DNA of 33,045 nt from Bacteroidales bacterium. GTDB taxonomy: Bacteria > Bacteroidota > Bacteroidia > Bacteroidales > Muribaculaceae. The notes under the pieces were generated by a model. The model had not been told where the DNA came from, made no database searches, and worked only from the letters and a program-made list of their open reading frames with translations. The stretch is from the NCBI GenBank assembly GCA_900769345.1, contig CAAGGJ010000025.1:1-33045 (forward strand), written 5' to 3'. Positions 8,323 to 16,748 of the stretch are shown here, piece by piece (within the stretch, counting starts at the first letter, position 1; each line of letters starts with the position of its first letter). A program made the translations under genes and the position numbers.

Positions 8323-8496
8323 AAACGGGTGCAAAATCGTAATTTTGTGCAATTATTACCACCGATAGTATAAATTAAGATACGGCAAATTTCACTATTT
8401 TTGCACTATCTTGCGATGCTATGCTCGTAAGGTAGTGCATCTTGCATTTGTAAGTACCAAGAAACTAAACTAGAACCGGTAGAATAAATAGAAAAG
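8323..8496 (+). promoter_or_regulatory. Gap with -7 box and hairpin dividing the enzyme locus
   Basis: The only sizeable gap inside the enzyme block. It contains TAATTTTG (8340-8347) and TATTTTTG (8396-8403), both matching the -7 consensus without a good -33. A 10-bp inverted repeat (GCACTATCTT 8403-8412 with AAGGTAGTGC 8429-8438, one G-T pair) starts at the last base of the second box. It is probably a regulated second promoter; the repeat could be an operator or a 5' hairpin. Confidence 0.5.
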
Positions 8497-10485
8497 ATGA
8501 AATTATTAAGAATTACTTTATTGACATTGGCGGCAATAGTGTTCAGTGCCGTATCATTATCAGCTCAAGAAGCGAATACACAAATTAAAAAGGTGTATGT
8601 AGTGTTTAAGACCCATCTCGATGTGGGATTTACCGACTATAGTTCGGCAGTTACCAAACGCTACATCGAAGATTTCATACCTCGAGCCATCGATGTGTCG
8701 AAACGACTCGAAGCCGATGGTTCGGGCGACCGTTATGTTTGGACCACGGGCTCGTGGGTGGTGCATCGCTATTTCCAAACAGCCAATGCTGAGCAGAAAG
8801 CCGAACTCGAAAAAGCCATAAAGCAAGGCGTAATAGTGTGGAATGCAGTGCCTTACACTGTGGAGACCGAGAGCATGACATTCGACCTGCTCAACACCTG
8901 CCTGATGCTTTCGAAAAAGCTTGATGCCCGCTTTGGCAAGCGCACTATAGCAGCCAAGATGACCGATGTGCCCGGGCACACCCGTAGTTTGGTGACAGCG
9001 TTGAGCGATGCCGGTGTGGAATTTTTGCACATAGGCGTGAATCCCGCATCGCCCATTCCGCAAGTGCCCGACTATTGTCGCTGGCGCGACACAAATGGCA
9101 AAGAGATAATTCTGGCTTATCAGCGCGACTATGGCACCGAAAATATCCTGCCCGATGGCACTACGGCGGTGTCGATCAACTTTACCGGTGATAATCACGG
9201 TCCGCATAGTTACGACGCGGTGAAAAACATATATAACTCGCTTCGCAAACGCTATCCCAATGCCCAAATAGTGGCGGGTTCGTTCAACGACATCGCAGCA
9301 CATCTGCGAAGCATTAAGCGCAAATTGCCATTGGTGACCTCCGAAATCGGCGACACATGGATTTACGGTTATGGCAGCGCACCCAAGCGTATGGCAAAAT
9401 TCCGTGCATTGTCGCGCTTATATAGTAAGTGGTTGAAAGAGAAAAAGATAAAGCGAAATAGCCTCGAGGCAATAGATTTCGCAGTGGAACTTGGCTTGAT
9501 AGCCGAGCATACACAAGGCATGGACATAAAGACCCACTTAATCAATTGGGACAAATATGATATGGACAAATTTATCGCAGCACGCAGCACCGAACCATTT
9601 CAACGCGTAGAGCAGTCGTGGCGAGAAATAGATAATTACCTCTATTCGGCAATCGAATACCTGCCGGCATCGCTTCAAGCAGAAGCAAAAGCGGAGTTGG
9701 CAAAATTCGATAATATTGCAGTGAAGAACACAAATAAAGTGGATAAAAGTGTGGAAAGTGCGCCAATGTGGAGTCTCGGCTTGTTTGACGACCTCTTGAA
9801 GGTAGACGGCGTGACCTACACTATGTACAGCGCAACCGACTTCGACGACTATCTAAATCGCTATTTGCGAGCACGCTACGGTTGGGCACTCGATGATATA
9901 GGCAAGACCGGGCTCAATCAGTCGCATGCCGTTTCTGCCGAAATCAAGGCACGCGAAGTGGGCAGTATGACCGACGGTGACACTAAGGTGGTTAATATCA
10001 AATTTCCACAACAAAATGGCGTTGATGCCAGAGTATATCCTGAAGCTATGCAGATAGAAAGCCGCGTGTACGACGGCGGCCGAAAAGCTGATATAGCACT
10101 CACAATTATCAACAAACCCGCTGTTCGTCTGCCCGAAGCATACTGGATTTCATTTGTGCCACAAGGTTTGAAGCAAGTGATAGCAGAAAAGGTGGGCAAG
10201 CGCGTAGATTTGTTTGATGTGGTGGCAAAAGGCAATCGCCACATGCACGGCATCGACCGCTATGTGGACATGATTACTGACAAAGGCACTATTCGCGTGT
10301 GGAGCGATGAGGCATTTTTGATTAATCTTGGTGAAACCAATGGTTTGTCGTATTCTACCGGTTATCCCGATATGAAAGGCGGAGTGCATTTCTGCTTGAG
10401 TAATAACCTTTGGGGTACTAACTTCACTATGTGGAACGAAGGGTCGCTCACATATCACTTTAGGGTAGAATTACTAAATGAATAG
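8497..10485 (+). CDS. DUF5054 family secreted protein with GH38-like metal site
   Basis: A 662-residue protein with signal peptide (cleavage about SLSA|Q, residue 23). It fits the DUF5054 family, which resembles GH38 alpha-mannosidases. Four potential zinc ligands and catalytic residues seen in GH38 are present in order: HLD at 40-42 (THLDVGF), Asp157 in MTDVPGHTR (GH38: DPFGHS, the nucleophile), and His338 in AEHTQGMD. The following residues to about 400 are helical (three-helix-bundle-like), and the C-terminal 250 are beta-rich. A metal-dependent alpha-mannosidase-like activity is inferred, not established. It leads a five-gene unit and ends 9 bp before the GH92 gene, another alpha-mannosidase family, which supports a mannose-containing substrate. 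Confidence 0.72.
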   Translation: MKLLRITLLTLAAIVFSAVSLSAQEANTQIKKVYVVFKTHLDVGFTDYSSAVTKRYIEDFIPRAIDVSKRLEADGSGDRYVWTTGSWVVHRYFQTANAEQKAELEKAIKQGVIVWNAVPYTVETESMTFDLLNTCLMLSKKLDARFGKRTIAAKMTDVPGHTRSLVTALSDAGVEFLHIGVNPASPIPQVPDYCRWRDTNGKEIILAYQRDYGTENILPDGTTAVSINFTGDNHGPHSYDAVKNIYNSLRKRYPNAQIVAGSFNDIAAHLRSIKRKLPLVTSEIGDTWIYGYGSAPKRMAKFRALSRLYSKWLKEKKIKRNSLEAIDFAVELGLIAEHTQGMDIKTHLINWDKYDMDKFIAARSTEPFQRVEQSWREIDNYLYSAIEYLPASLQAEAKAELAKFDNIAVKNTNKVDKSVESAPMWSLGLFDDLLKVDGVTYTMYSATDFDDYLNRYLRARYGWALDDIGKTGLNQSHAVSAEIKAREVGSMTDGDTKVVNIKFPQQNGVDARVYPEAMQIESRVYDGGRKADIALTIINKPAVRLPEAYWISFVPQGLKQVIAEKVGKRVDLFDVVAKGNRHMHGIDRYVDMITDKGTIRVWSDEAFLINLGETNGLSYSTGYPDMKGGVHFCLSNNLWGTNFTMWNEGSLTYHFRVELLNE

Positions 10486-10494
10486 ACATATATT

Positions 10495-12822
10495 ATGATA
10501 AAGAAATTATGCTTAGTGGCATGTTTGGCGCTCACAGCATCGTGGGTGGCAATGGCTCAAAAGCAGGCTGTAGACTATGTAAATCCCATAATTGGGGCTT
10601 CCACCTCCACCACAGCAGGCAAGAGCGGGCACGGACTTGGGAAGACATTCCCGGGACCAGCAACACCGTTTGGACTCGTGCAACTCAGTCCCGACACCAA
10701 GACAGGAGGAGATAACGGTCCCGGCTATTCGTGGCATCACAGCACTATCGAAGGCTTTAGTTTCGTGCACATGAGCGGAATAGGGTGGTATGGCGATTTC
10801 GGAAATTTCCTCGTTACGCCCACGGTGGGCGAACTCAAAACCTACGTTGGAAGCGAGTCAGACCCCTCCACAGGCTATCGCTCGCGCTATAGTCACGACG
10901 ATGAGGTGGCAAAAGCCGGCTATTATGCCGTTACGCTCAGCGATTACGGCATACGCACCGAATTGACATCGGCTCCACGATCGGGCATGATAAGATTTAC
11001 CTATCCCGAAAGTACTACATCGCGCATCAGCATCGATTTGGCACGTCGCATAGGCGGTTCAGCCACCGAACAATATGTGAAAGTGGTAAACGATACCACA
11101 ATAGAAGGCTGGATGCGCTGCACCCCTGCCGATGGCGGATGGGGCAACGGCGACGGCAATGTGAGTTATACGGTGTACTTTAGTTGCCAATTCAGCCGCC
11201 CTCTCAAGCAATACGGCGTGTGGAGCGCAGAGTTGCCCGACAGCATTAAAGGAGTGAAACTCGGCACATTGCACAATCAGGGATACATCGAAGCAGTGAA
11301 GAATGCCCAAGTGATGCGAGGTTGCAAAGAATACCGCGGACGCCATATAGGATTCTTCACCGAATTTCCAACTGCAGAAGGCGAACAAGTGCTTATGAAG
11401 GCGGGAATATCGTTTGTGAGCATCGATGGCGCGCGACGCAATCTTGCTCATGACATAAATCATTGGAGTTTCGAGGAAGTGTATGCCGCCAATCGCGAAT
11501 TGTGGCAACAAGCGCTTGGCAGTATCGAAGTAGAAGGAACCGACCACGATAAGACCATCTTCTATACCGCACTCTATCACACAATGATCGACCCGCGCGA
11601 TGTGAGCGATGTGACCGGTGAGTATGTGGGCGGCGACGGCAAGGTGCATCGCAACACCGAGTTTACCTATCGCACTATTTTTAGCGGTTGGGACGTGTTT
11701 CGCAGCCAATTCCCGTTGCAGACCATCATTAATCCCCGACTGGTGAACGATGAGATAAATTCGCTTATCAGTCTGGCAGAACTCAGCAGACGCAAATATT
11801 TCCCTCGATGGGAGATAATGAACTCCTATTCAGGTTGTATGCTCGGCAATCCGGCAGTATCGGTGCTTACCGATGCTTATCAGAAAGGTATCAGAGAGTG
11901 GGATGTGGAGAAAGGCTATCTCTATAGCGAAAATTCGGTGGAGCATACCGGCAACGGCCGTTTGATAGGCTATACGCCGTACGACATATCGCGCACGCTT
12001 GAGTATGCCTATTCCGACTGGTGTGTGGCGCAGTTTGCCAAGATGCGAGGCGACCGTATAAAGCATAAAAGTTACCTCGGCTATGCTCGCAACTATCGCA
12101 ACATCTGGAACGACAGTATAGGCTGGTTCTGTGGTCGCGATAAATACGGCAAGTTTGCGCCGTGGCGAGGTGAACTTGTGCAAGATCACTATTGCACCGA
12201 GTCGAATCCGTTGCAGCAAGGTTGGTTTGTGCCACACGATGTGTATGGCTTTATCAAAATGCTTGGCAAGAAGCGCTTTGCCGACAAGTTGACCGACTTT
12301 TTCGACCGGTCGTCGGATGACTTTCTATGGAACGACTATTATAACCACCCCAACGAACCGGTGCACCATGTGCCATTCCTCTTTGCCTATGTAGGCAAGC
12401 CCTGGCTTACGCAGAAATGGACCCGCAAAATATGCGCCGGGGCTTACGGAGTGGATGTGATGGGACTCTGCGGCAATGAAGATGTGGGGCAGATGAGCGC
12501 GTGGTATGTGCTTGCGGCATCGGGAATACATCCCGTGTGCCCCGGCGACGGAGTGTATATACTCACTTCGCCCGTGTTCGATAAAGTGACAATTAATCTT
12601 GACGAACATTTTTACGGCGGTAGAAAATTTGTGGTAAAGGCGCTGAACAATTCTACGGAAAATGTCTACATACAGCGAGCCCGCCTTAACGGCAAACCCA
12701 TCGATCGCGCATGGCTTAAGCACAGCGAAGTGGTGGCAGGTGGCGAACTTGAGCTGGAGATGGGGCCTAAACCGAATGAGAAGTTCGGAGCACATCAACT
12801 TCCACCTGATGCAATGCGATAA
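10495..12822 (+). CDS. Alpha-mannosidase, GH92
   Basis: Calcium-dependent inverting exo-alpha-mannosidase, secreted (signal peptide MIKKLCLVACLALTASWVAMA, cleavage after 21). The 775 residues show the GH92 N-terminal beta domain (DYVNPIIGAS, FPGPATPFGLVQLSPDT, GYSWHHSTIEGFSFVHMSG) and the helical barrel. The catalytic-acid motif is recognisable as CTESNPLQQGWFVPHD with Glu569, and the metal/base loop as GNEDVGQMSAWYV at 660-672. The usual family motif is TEGNAWQY, so this member is somewhat divergent around the acid. It starts 9 bp after the DUF5054 gene and is surely cotranscribed. Linkage (alpha-1,2, 1,3 or other) is not predictable. Confidence 0.93.
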   Translation: MIKKLCLVACLALTASWVAMAQKQAVDYVNPIIGASTSTTAGKSGHGLGKTFPGPATPFGLVQLSPDTKTGGDNGPGYSWHHSTIEGFSFVHMSGIGWYGDFGNFLVTPTVGELKTYVGSESDPSTGYRSRYSHDDEVAKAGYYAVTLSDYGIRTELTSAPRSGMIRFTYPESTTSRISIDLARRIGGSATEQYVKVVNDTTIEGWMRCTPADGGWGNGDGNVSYTVYFSCQFSRPLKQYGVWSAELPDSIKGVKLGTLHNQGYIEAVKNAQVMRGCKEYRGRHIGFFTEFPTAEGEQVLMKAGISFVSIDGARRNLAHDINHWSFEEVYAANRELWQQALGSIEVEGTDHDKTIFYTALYHTMIDPRDVSDVTGEYVGGDGKVHRNTEFTYRTIFSGWDVFRSQFPLQTIINPRLVNDEINSLISLAELSRRKYFPRWEIMNSYSGCMLGNPAVSVLTDAYQKGIREWDVEKGYLYSENSVEHTGNGRLIGYTPYDISRTLEYAYSDWCVAQFAKMRGDRIKHKSYLGYARNYRNIWNDSIGWFCGRDKYGKFAPWRGELVQDHYCTESNPLQQGWFVPHDVYGFIKMLGKKRFADKLTDFFDRSSDDFLWNDYYNHPNEPVHHVPFLFAYVGKPWLTQKWTRKICAGAYGVDVMGLCGNEDVGQMSAWYVLAASGIHPVCPGDGVYILTSPVFDKVTINLDEHFYGGRKFVVKALNNSTENVYIQRARLNGKPIDRAWLKHSEVVAGGELELEMGPKPNEKFGAHQLPPDAMR

Positions 12823-12878
12823 TCGAGAAATATTAACAGGTATATTAACCAAACAAGAATCGAATAACGAATGTTGTT

Positions 12879-15104
12879 ATGAGAAGCAGACTAAACACTT
12901 TATTAATTGCTGTGCTCACCTGCACTACAGTGGGAGCGCAAAGTTGGCTACCGGCAAAGCCTGCAGCCGACAAGAGAGTACGCTTGTTGGGATGTCAGTA
13001 TTCCGGCGCGCAATTGGTTAAAACCACCGAGGCCGACAAAGATAATGCCGACTGGAGTGTGGCAGTGCAAGCAAACAAAGAATTGGGAGGAATCGACTAT
13101 GTGTTCACAGCCAAGCGAGCCATGAGCGAAGTGGGTGTGGCAGTGGCAATAGATTGCTCAAATTGGTCGAGCGACAACTATGTGATGATACCCTCGGTGG
13201 TGTATGGTGGCAACCGCCAGCGCATAGTGAATCGCGAATATGCCACCGGACTCGACCTTAGCGACTATTATCGACAGGATTTGGCATTGACCTCAAATCC
13301 TATTCCGCAACTGTCGCCCGAATTTGGCTCAAAGTCGATGCTCGAGGTGAATGTGAGCAATAGTTCTACGCCGGCAATAGCCTATTTTGAGCGTGCCAAG
13401 AAGCGCGCTTCAATCATCTTCACCGACCAAGGCATAAGATGGAACGATGAAATCAAGGATCACGCTTTGATAGTGGAAGAATCGGCCGACCGCAGCATGG
13501 CTACTATGGTAATCAGCGCCCCCGGCGTGCGAAGCCGCAAACCGGAGTTTATAGGTTTCAGCAAGAGTACCGACCGCGGCGTGAGCGTGAAAGCGGGCGA
13601 TAAGATAGTGATTCGTGTGGACATAGTGGATAATTTTGTTGCCGAAGGCACCACCGACGTGCTTGCGCGATTTATGCAAGAGCGTAAGAAGCATACCGTG
13701 AGCCAAACACCGCGCAACTTGATACCTATGAGCCAAGTGCTTAAATATATGCGTGCCGACATCGAAGAACGCTTCTATCGTGGCGAAGTGGGCGAATATT
13801 ATTGCCCGGAAAACGCCGATTGGATGTCATACGGATGGATTGGTGGATTGATGAACACTTATCCTATGCTCGCCATAGGCGATGATGAGCATCTGCAGAA
13901 GGTGAGTACAACCTTCGACTTCGGTTTGAAATATGGTCCTGACAAAAGCGGATATTTCTTTAATGTGGTAGACAAGCACGGCAAACCACGCTTGCAAGAC
14001 GGCGGAAAATTTAACGATAAATTAGGTTTGACCCGCAAAAATGCCGATGTGCTCTATTGGATGGTGAAGCAATTTATGCTTATGCGTGATATGGGTTACC
14101 AAAATAGCATTAAGCCGGAATGGGAAACCGTGGTTCGCAACCTTGCTGATGCTTTTGTAAATACATGGAAGCGTCGTGGCACATGGGGCAACTATGTCGA
14201 CACCGAAACAGGTGATGTGGCTGCCTATAACACCACAGGCGGCGCTATGGCAGTGGGTGGCTTGGCTTTGGCATCGAAATATTTCGGCAACGAAGAGTAT
14301 ATGGAGATAGCAAAGAGTGCAGCCGACTATTATTATAGTTCGTTCGAACTGCTCGGCTTTACCTCGGGCGGTTGTGGCGACATTTTGCAGAACGCCGACA
14401 GCGAAACTGCAGCTGCTATGATGACATCATTTATGACAATGTACGAAACCACCCGCGATGAAGCTTATTTGCATCAATCGCAGGATTTGGCAAACCTTTG
14501 CGCTACCTGGACAGTGTCGTTCCCCTACGAATTGCCTAAGAATACACCGCTCTATAAGTTGGGCGCCAATCTCACCGGTGCAGTATGGGCAAGCACTCAA
14601 AACAAGCACGGAGCACCGGGCTTCTGCACCCAGTCGGGCGATGCTTTGTTCAAGATATATCGCGCAACCGGCCACGAAGAATATGCCGAATTGCTTCGCG
14701 ACATCATACATGCCCATGCCGAGGGTATTCAGCCTAATGGCAAAATCACTGAGCGCCTCACTTACTGCGATGCCGATAGTCGCGGGTCGCGCCTCGATGG
14801 AGGCCAAACCGGTTGGAACGAAACCAACGGTGCACTTATGGCTCTCGAAATCCCCGGTATGTATGTTCGCAAGGACTTGCAGAAGGCTTATATGTTCGAC
14901 CATCTCACCATCGAGAAAATAGAGCAGAAGGGTAAGCAATTGCGCATCACCGTGCACAATCCCACCGAGTTCGATGCCACACTCACCACTTTGGTTGAAG
15001 ACGAAGCACAAGCCGGTAAGCCACTTGGCGACAATGCATTCATAGGCTGGACACACAAGACTCTTGTGAAGAAAGGCAAATCGGCGGTAGTGGTTATTAA
15101 GTAA
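12879..15104 (+). CDS. Secreted protein, predicted six-hairpin (alpha/alpha) glycosidase-like, family unassigned
   Basis: I do not recognise the family. The 741 residues begin with a signal peptide (MRSRLNTLLIAVLTCTTVGA, cleavage after 20) and an N-terminal beta-rich half to about residue 280. Then comes a helical region of repeated helix-loop-helix units with Gly- and aromatic-rich turns (YNTTGGAMAVGGLALASKYFG, SGGCGDILQNADSETAAAMM, APGFCTQSGDALFKIYRATG, GWNETNGALMALEIPGMY), and a short beta tail. This layout is seen in six-hairpin glycosidases and in polysaccharide lyases. Acidic residues in the turns (Asp/Glu in CGDILQNADSE and GWNETNG) are candidate catalytic groups. Its position between GH92 and GH43 with 22-57 bp gaps makes a role in the same glycan pathway likely. 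No function is assigned. Confidence 0.6.
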   Translation: MRSRLNTLLIAVLTCTTVGAQSWLPAKPAADKRVRLLGCQYSGAQLVKTTEADKDNADWSVAVQANKELGGIDYVFTAKRAMSEVGVAVAIDCSNWSSDNYVMIPSVVYGGNRQRIVNREYATGLDLSDYYRQDLALTSNPIPQLSPEFGSKSMLEVNVSNSSTPAIAYFERAKKRASIIFTDQGIRWNDEIKDHALIVEESADRSMATMVISAPGVRSRKPEFIGFSKSTDRGVSVKAGDKIVIRVDIVDNFVAEGTTDVLARFMQERKKHTVSQTPRNLIPMSQVLKYMRADIEERFYRGEVGEYYCPENADWMSYGWIGGLMNTYPMLAIGDDEHLQKVSTTFDFGLKYGPDKSGYFFNVVDKHGKPRLQDGGKFNDKLGLTRKNADVLYWMVKQFMLMRDMGYQNSIKPEWETVVRNLADAFVNTWKRRGTWGNYVDTETGDVAAYNTTGGAMAVGGLALASKYFGNEEYMEIAKSAADYYYSSFELLGFTSGGCGDILQNADSETAAAMMTSFMTMYETTRDEAYLHQSQDLANLCATWTVSFPYELPKNTPLYKLGANLTGAVWASTQNKHGAPGFCTQSGDALFKIYRATGHEEYAELLRDIIHAHAEGIQPNGKITERLTYCDADSRGSRLDGGQTGWNETNGALMALEIPGMYVRKDLQKAYMFDHLTIEKIEQKGKQLRITVHNPTEFDATLTTLVEDEAQAGKPLGDNAFIGWTHKTLVKKGKSAVVVIK

Positions 15105-15125
15105 AAGAGCCAAAATAGTAAACTC

Positions 15126-16712
15126 ATGCGTAATCTTGCAAGAATCATGCTCGCCTCGGCTGCGCTGGCAGCAATGCCGGCGCTACGGGCGTGGAATGTG
15201 TGGAATCCCGATAACGGCGACGGCACATTCACCAATCCCATACTGTGGGGCGATTGGGCTGACCCCGATGTGATACGCGTGGGCGATGATTTTTATATGT
15301 CGTCGACGAGTATGCACTATGTGCCGGGATGCCCGATATTGAAGTCGAAGGACCTCGTAAACTGGAGTATGGCGGGATATGCAGTCGACCGTTACGATGA
15401 GGACCCACGCTATGATATGCAAGGCGGAACGCTCTATCTCAATGGGTCGTGGGCAACCTCGCTGCGCTATCATAATGGAAAATTCTATCTTGCATTTTGC
15501 ACACCCAAAGGGTGGGGCATAGAGAAAGGTCATTTTTCGCTCTGTGAAGCCGATCGTGCTGAGGGGCCGTGGAAGAGAACCATTTTCGAGGAGTATATGT
15601 ATGACCCCGGGTTGTTTTTCGACGAAGATGGCAAAGGATATGTGGTTCACGGTCAGCATAAGCTGTATATCAGTGAGTTGAGCGATGATTATCACTCGGT
15701 GAAGGGCGAGCCACGTTTGATATGGGAAAAAGGATTTTCTACAAGTCAGACGTGGGGACCGCATTTCGGAATGGAAGGTTCGCACATGTATAAAGTGAAC
15801 GGCTATTACTATATTACCTGTCCGGCAGGCGGTACTCGTGGCTGGCAAGTATGTTTGCGCTCGAAAAACATCTACGGACCATACGAGCACAAAGTGATAG
15901 TGGAAGATGATGCTTCTTATCCTGGTAATGGACTGCATCAGGGCGGTATGGTGCAACTCAAAAACGGCGATTGGTGGTTTATCATTATGCAAGACCGCGG
16001 TCCGATGGGCCGTGTGCCCAATCTGCTGCCGGTGACATGGACCGACGGTTGGCCTATGATGGGAGTAGACGGCAAAGATGCCATAATCTACGAGAAGCCC
16101 AATGTGGGCAAGACTTATCCCATCTGTTCGCCTGCTACGAGCGACGATTTCAATAACAAAACCCTGGGATTGCAGTGGCAATGGAACCACAATCCCGACA
16201 AATCGAGATGGTCGCTCACCGAGCGCAGGGGATATATGCGACTTCGTGCTTCGCAAGCCGAAAATCTGCCCAATGCTCGCAATACGCTCACTCAGCGTGT
16301 GCAGGGACCGTCATCGCATGGCACCGTAAAAATGGAACTTGCCGGTTTGAAGGACGGCAATGTGGCGGGATTCGGCATTTTTGAAGTCCCGCATGCCTAC
16401 ATAGGTGTGATGCAAGAAGGCAATGCGAGAAGACTGGTGTATTGCAACGATGGCAAGATAGCGAAAGTGCTCGATGATAACTTCAGCGGCAATGTGATAT
16501 GGCTTCGAGCCAGAGTTACCGACCAAGGCTTCAATGCGCGGTTCTACTATAGCTGCGACGGCAAGACATTCCGCGACGTGGGCGAGACTTTCGATATGGG
16601 ACTCGGTCTGCCCTGGACGGCCAACCGATTTGCGCTATTTAACTTTTCTACCAAGCCCGAAGGCGTGGACGGTTATGCCGATTTCGATTGGTTTAAGTTC
16701 TCGGGAAAATAA
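15126..16712 (+). CDS. GH43 glycoside hydrolase (beta-xylosidase/arabinofuranosidase type) with C-terminal beta-sandwich
   Basis: A 528-residue secreted protein (signal peptide to about Ala22). The five-bladed propeller of GH43 covers residues 30-330 with the catalytic triad visible: Asp46 in GDWADPDVIRV (base), Asp160 in YDPGLFFDEDG (pKa modulator) and Glu217 in GMEGSHMYK (acid). Residues 345-528 form a concanavalin-like sandwich of the GH43 C2 type (SRWSLTERRGYMRLRAS, YSCDGKTFRDVGETFDMG). It would release terminal xylose or L-arabinose from a branched glycan, in the periplasm or at the cell surface. Subfamily is uncertain (12-like). Spacing is 22 bp after the preceding gene and 37 bp before the next. 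Confidence 0.9.
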   Translation: MRNLARIMLASAALAAMPALRAWNVWNPDNGDGTFTNPILWGDWADPDVIRVGDDFYMSSTSMHYVPGCPILKSKDLVNWSMAGYAVDRYDEDPRYDMQGGTLYLNGSWATSLRYHNGKFYLAFCTPKGWGIEKGHFSLCEADRAEGPWKRTIFEEYMYDPGLFFDEDGKGYVVHGQHKLYISELSDDYHSVKGEPRLIWEKGFSTSQTWGPHFGMEGSHMYKVNGYYYITCPAGGTRGWQVCLRSKNIYGPYEHKVIVEDDASYPGNGLHQGGMVQLKNGDWWFIIMQDRGPMGRVPNLLPVTWTDGWPMMGVDGKDAIIYEKPNVGKTYPICSPATSDDFNNKTLGLQWQWNHNPDKSRWSLTERRGYMRLRASQAENLPNARNTLTQRVQGPSSHGTVKMELAGLKDGNVAGFGIFEVPHAYIGVMQEGNARRLVYCNDGKIAKVLDDNFSGNVIWLRARVTDQGFNARFYYSCDGKTFRDVGETFDMGLGLPWTANRFALFNFSTKPEGVDGYADFDWFKFSGK

Positions 16713-16748
16713 CAAAACAGAAAATATTTATCAATTAATTAACTAAAT

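Noticed and set aside
15183..16256. 357-residue minus-strand frame over the GH43 gene
   Set aside because: Antisense shadow; the GH43 triad is intact on the plus strand.
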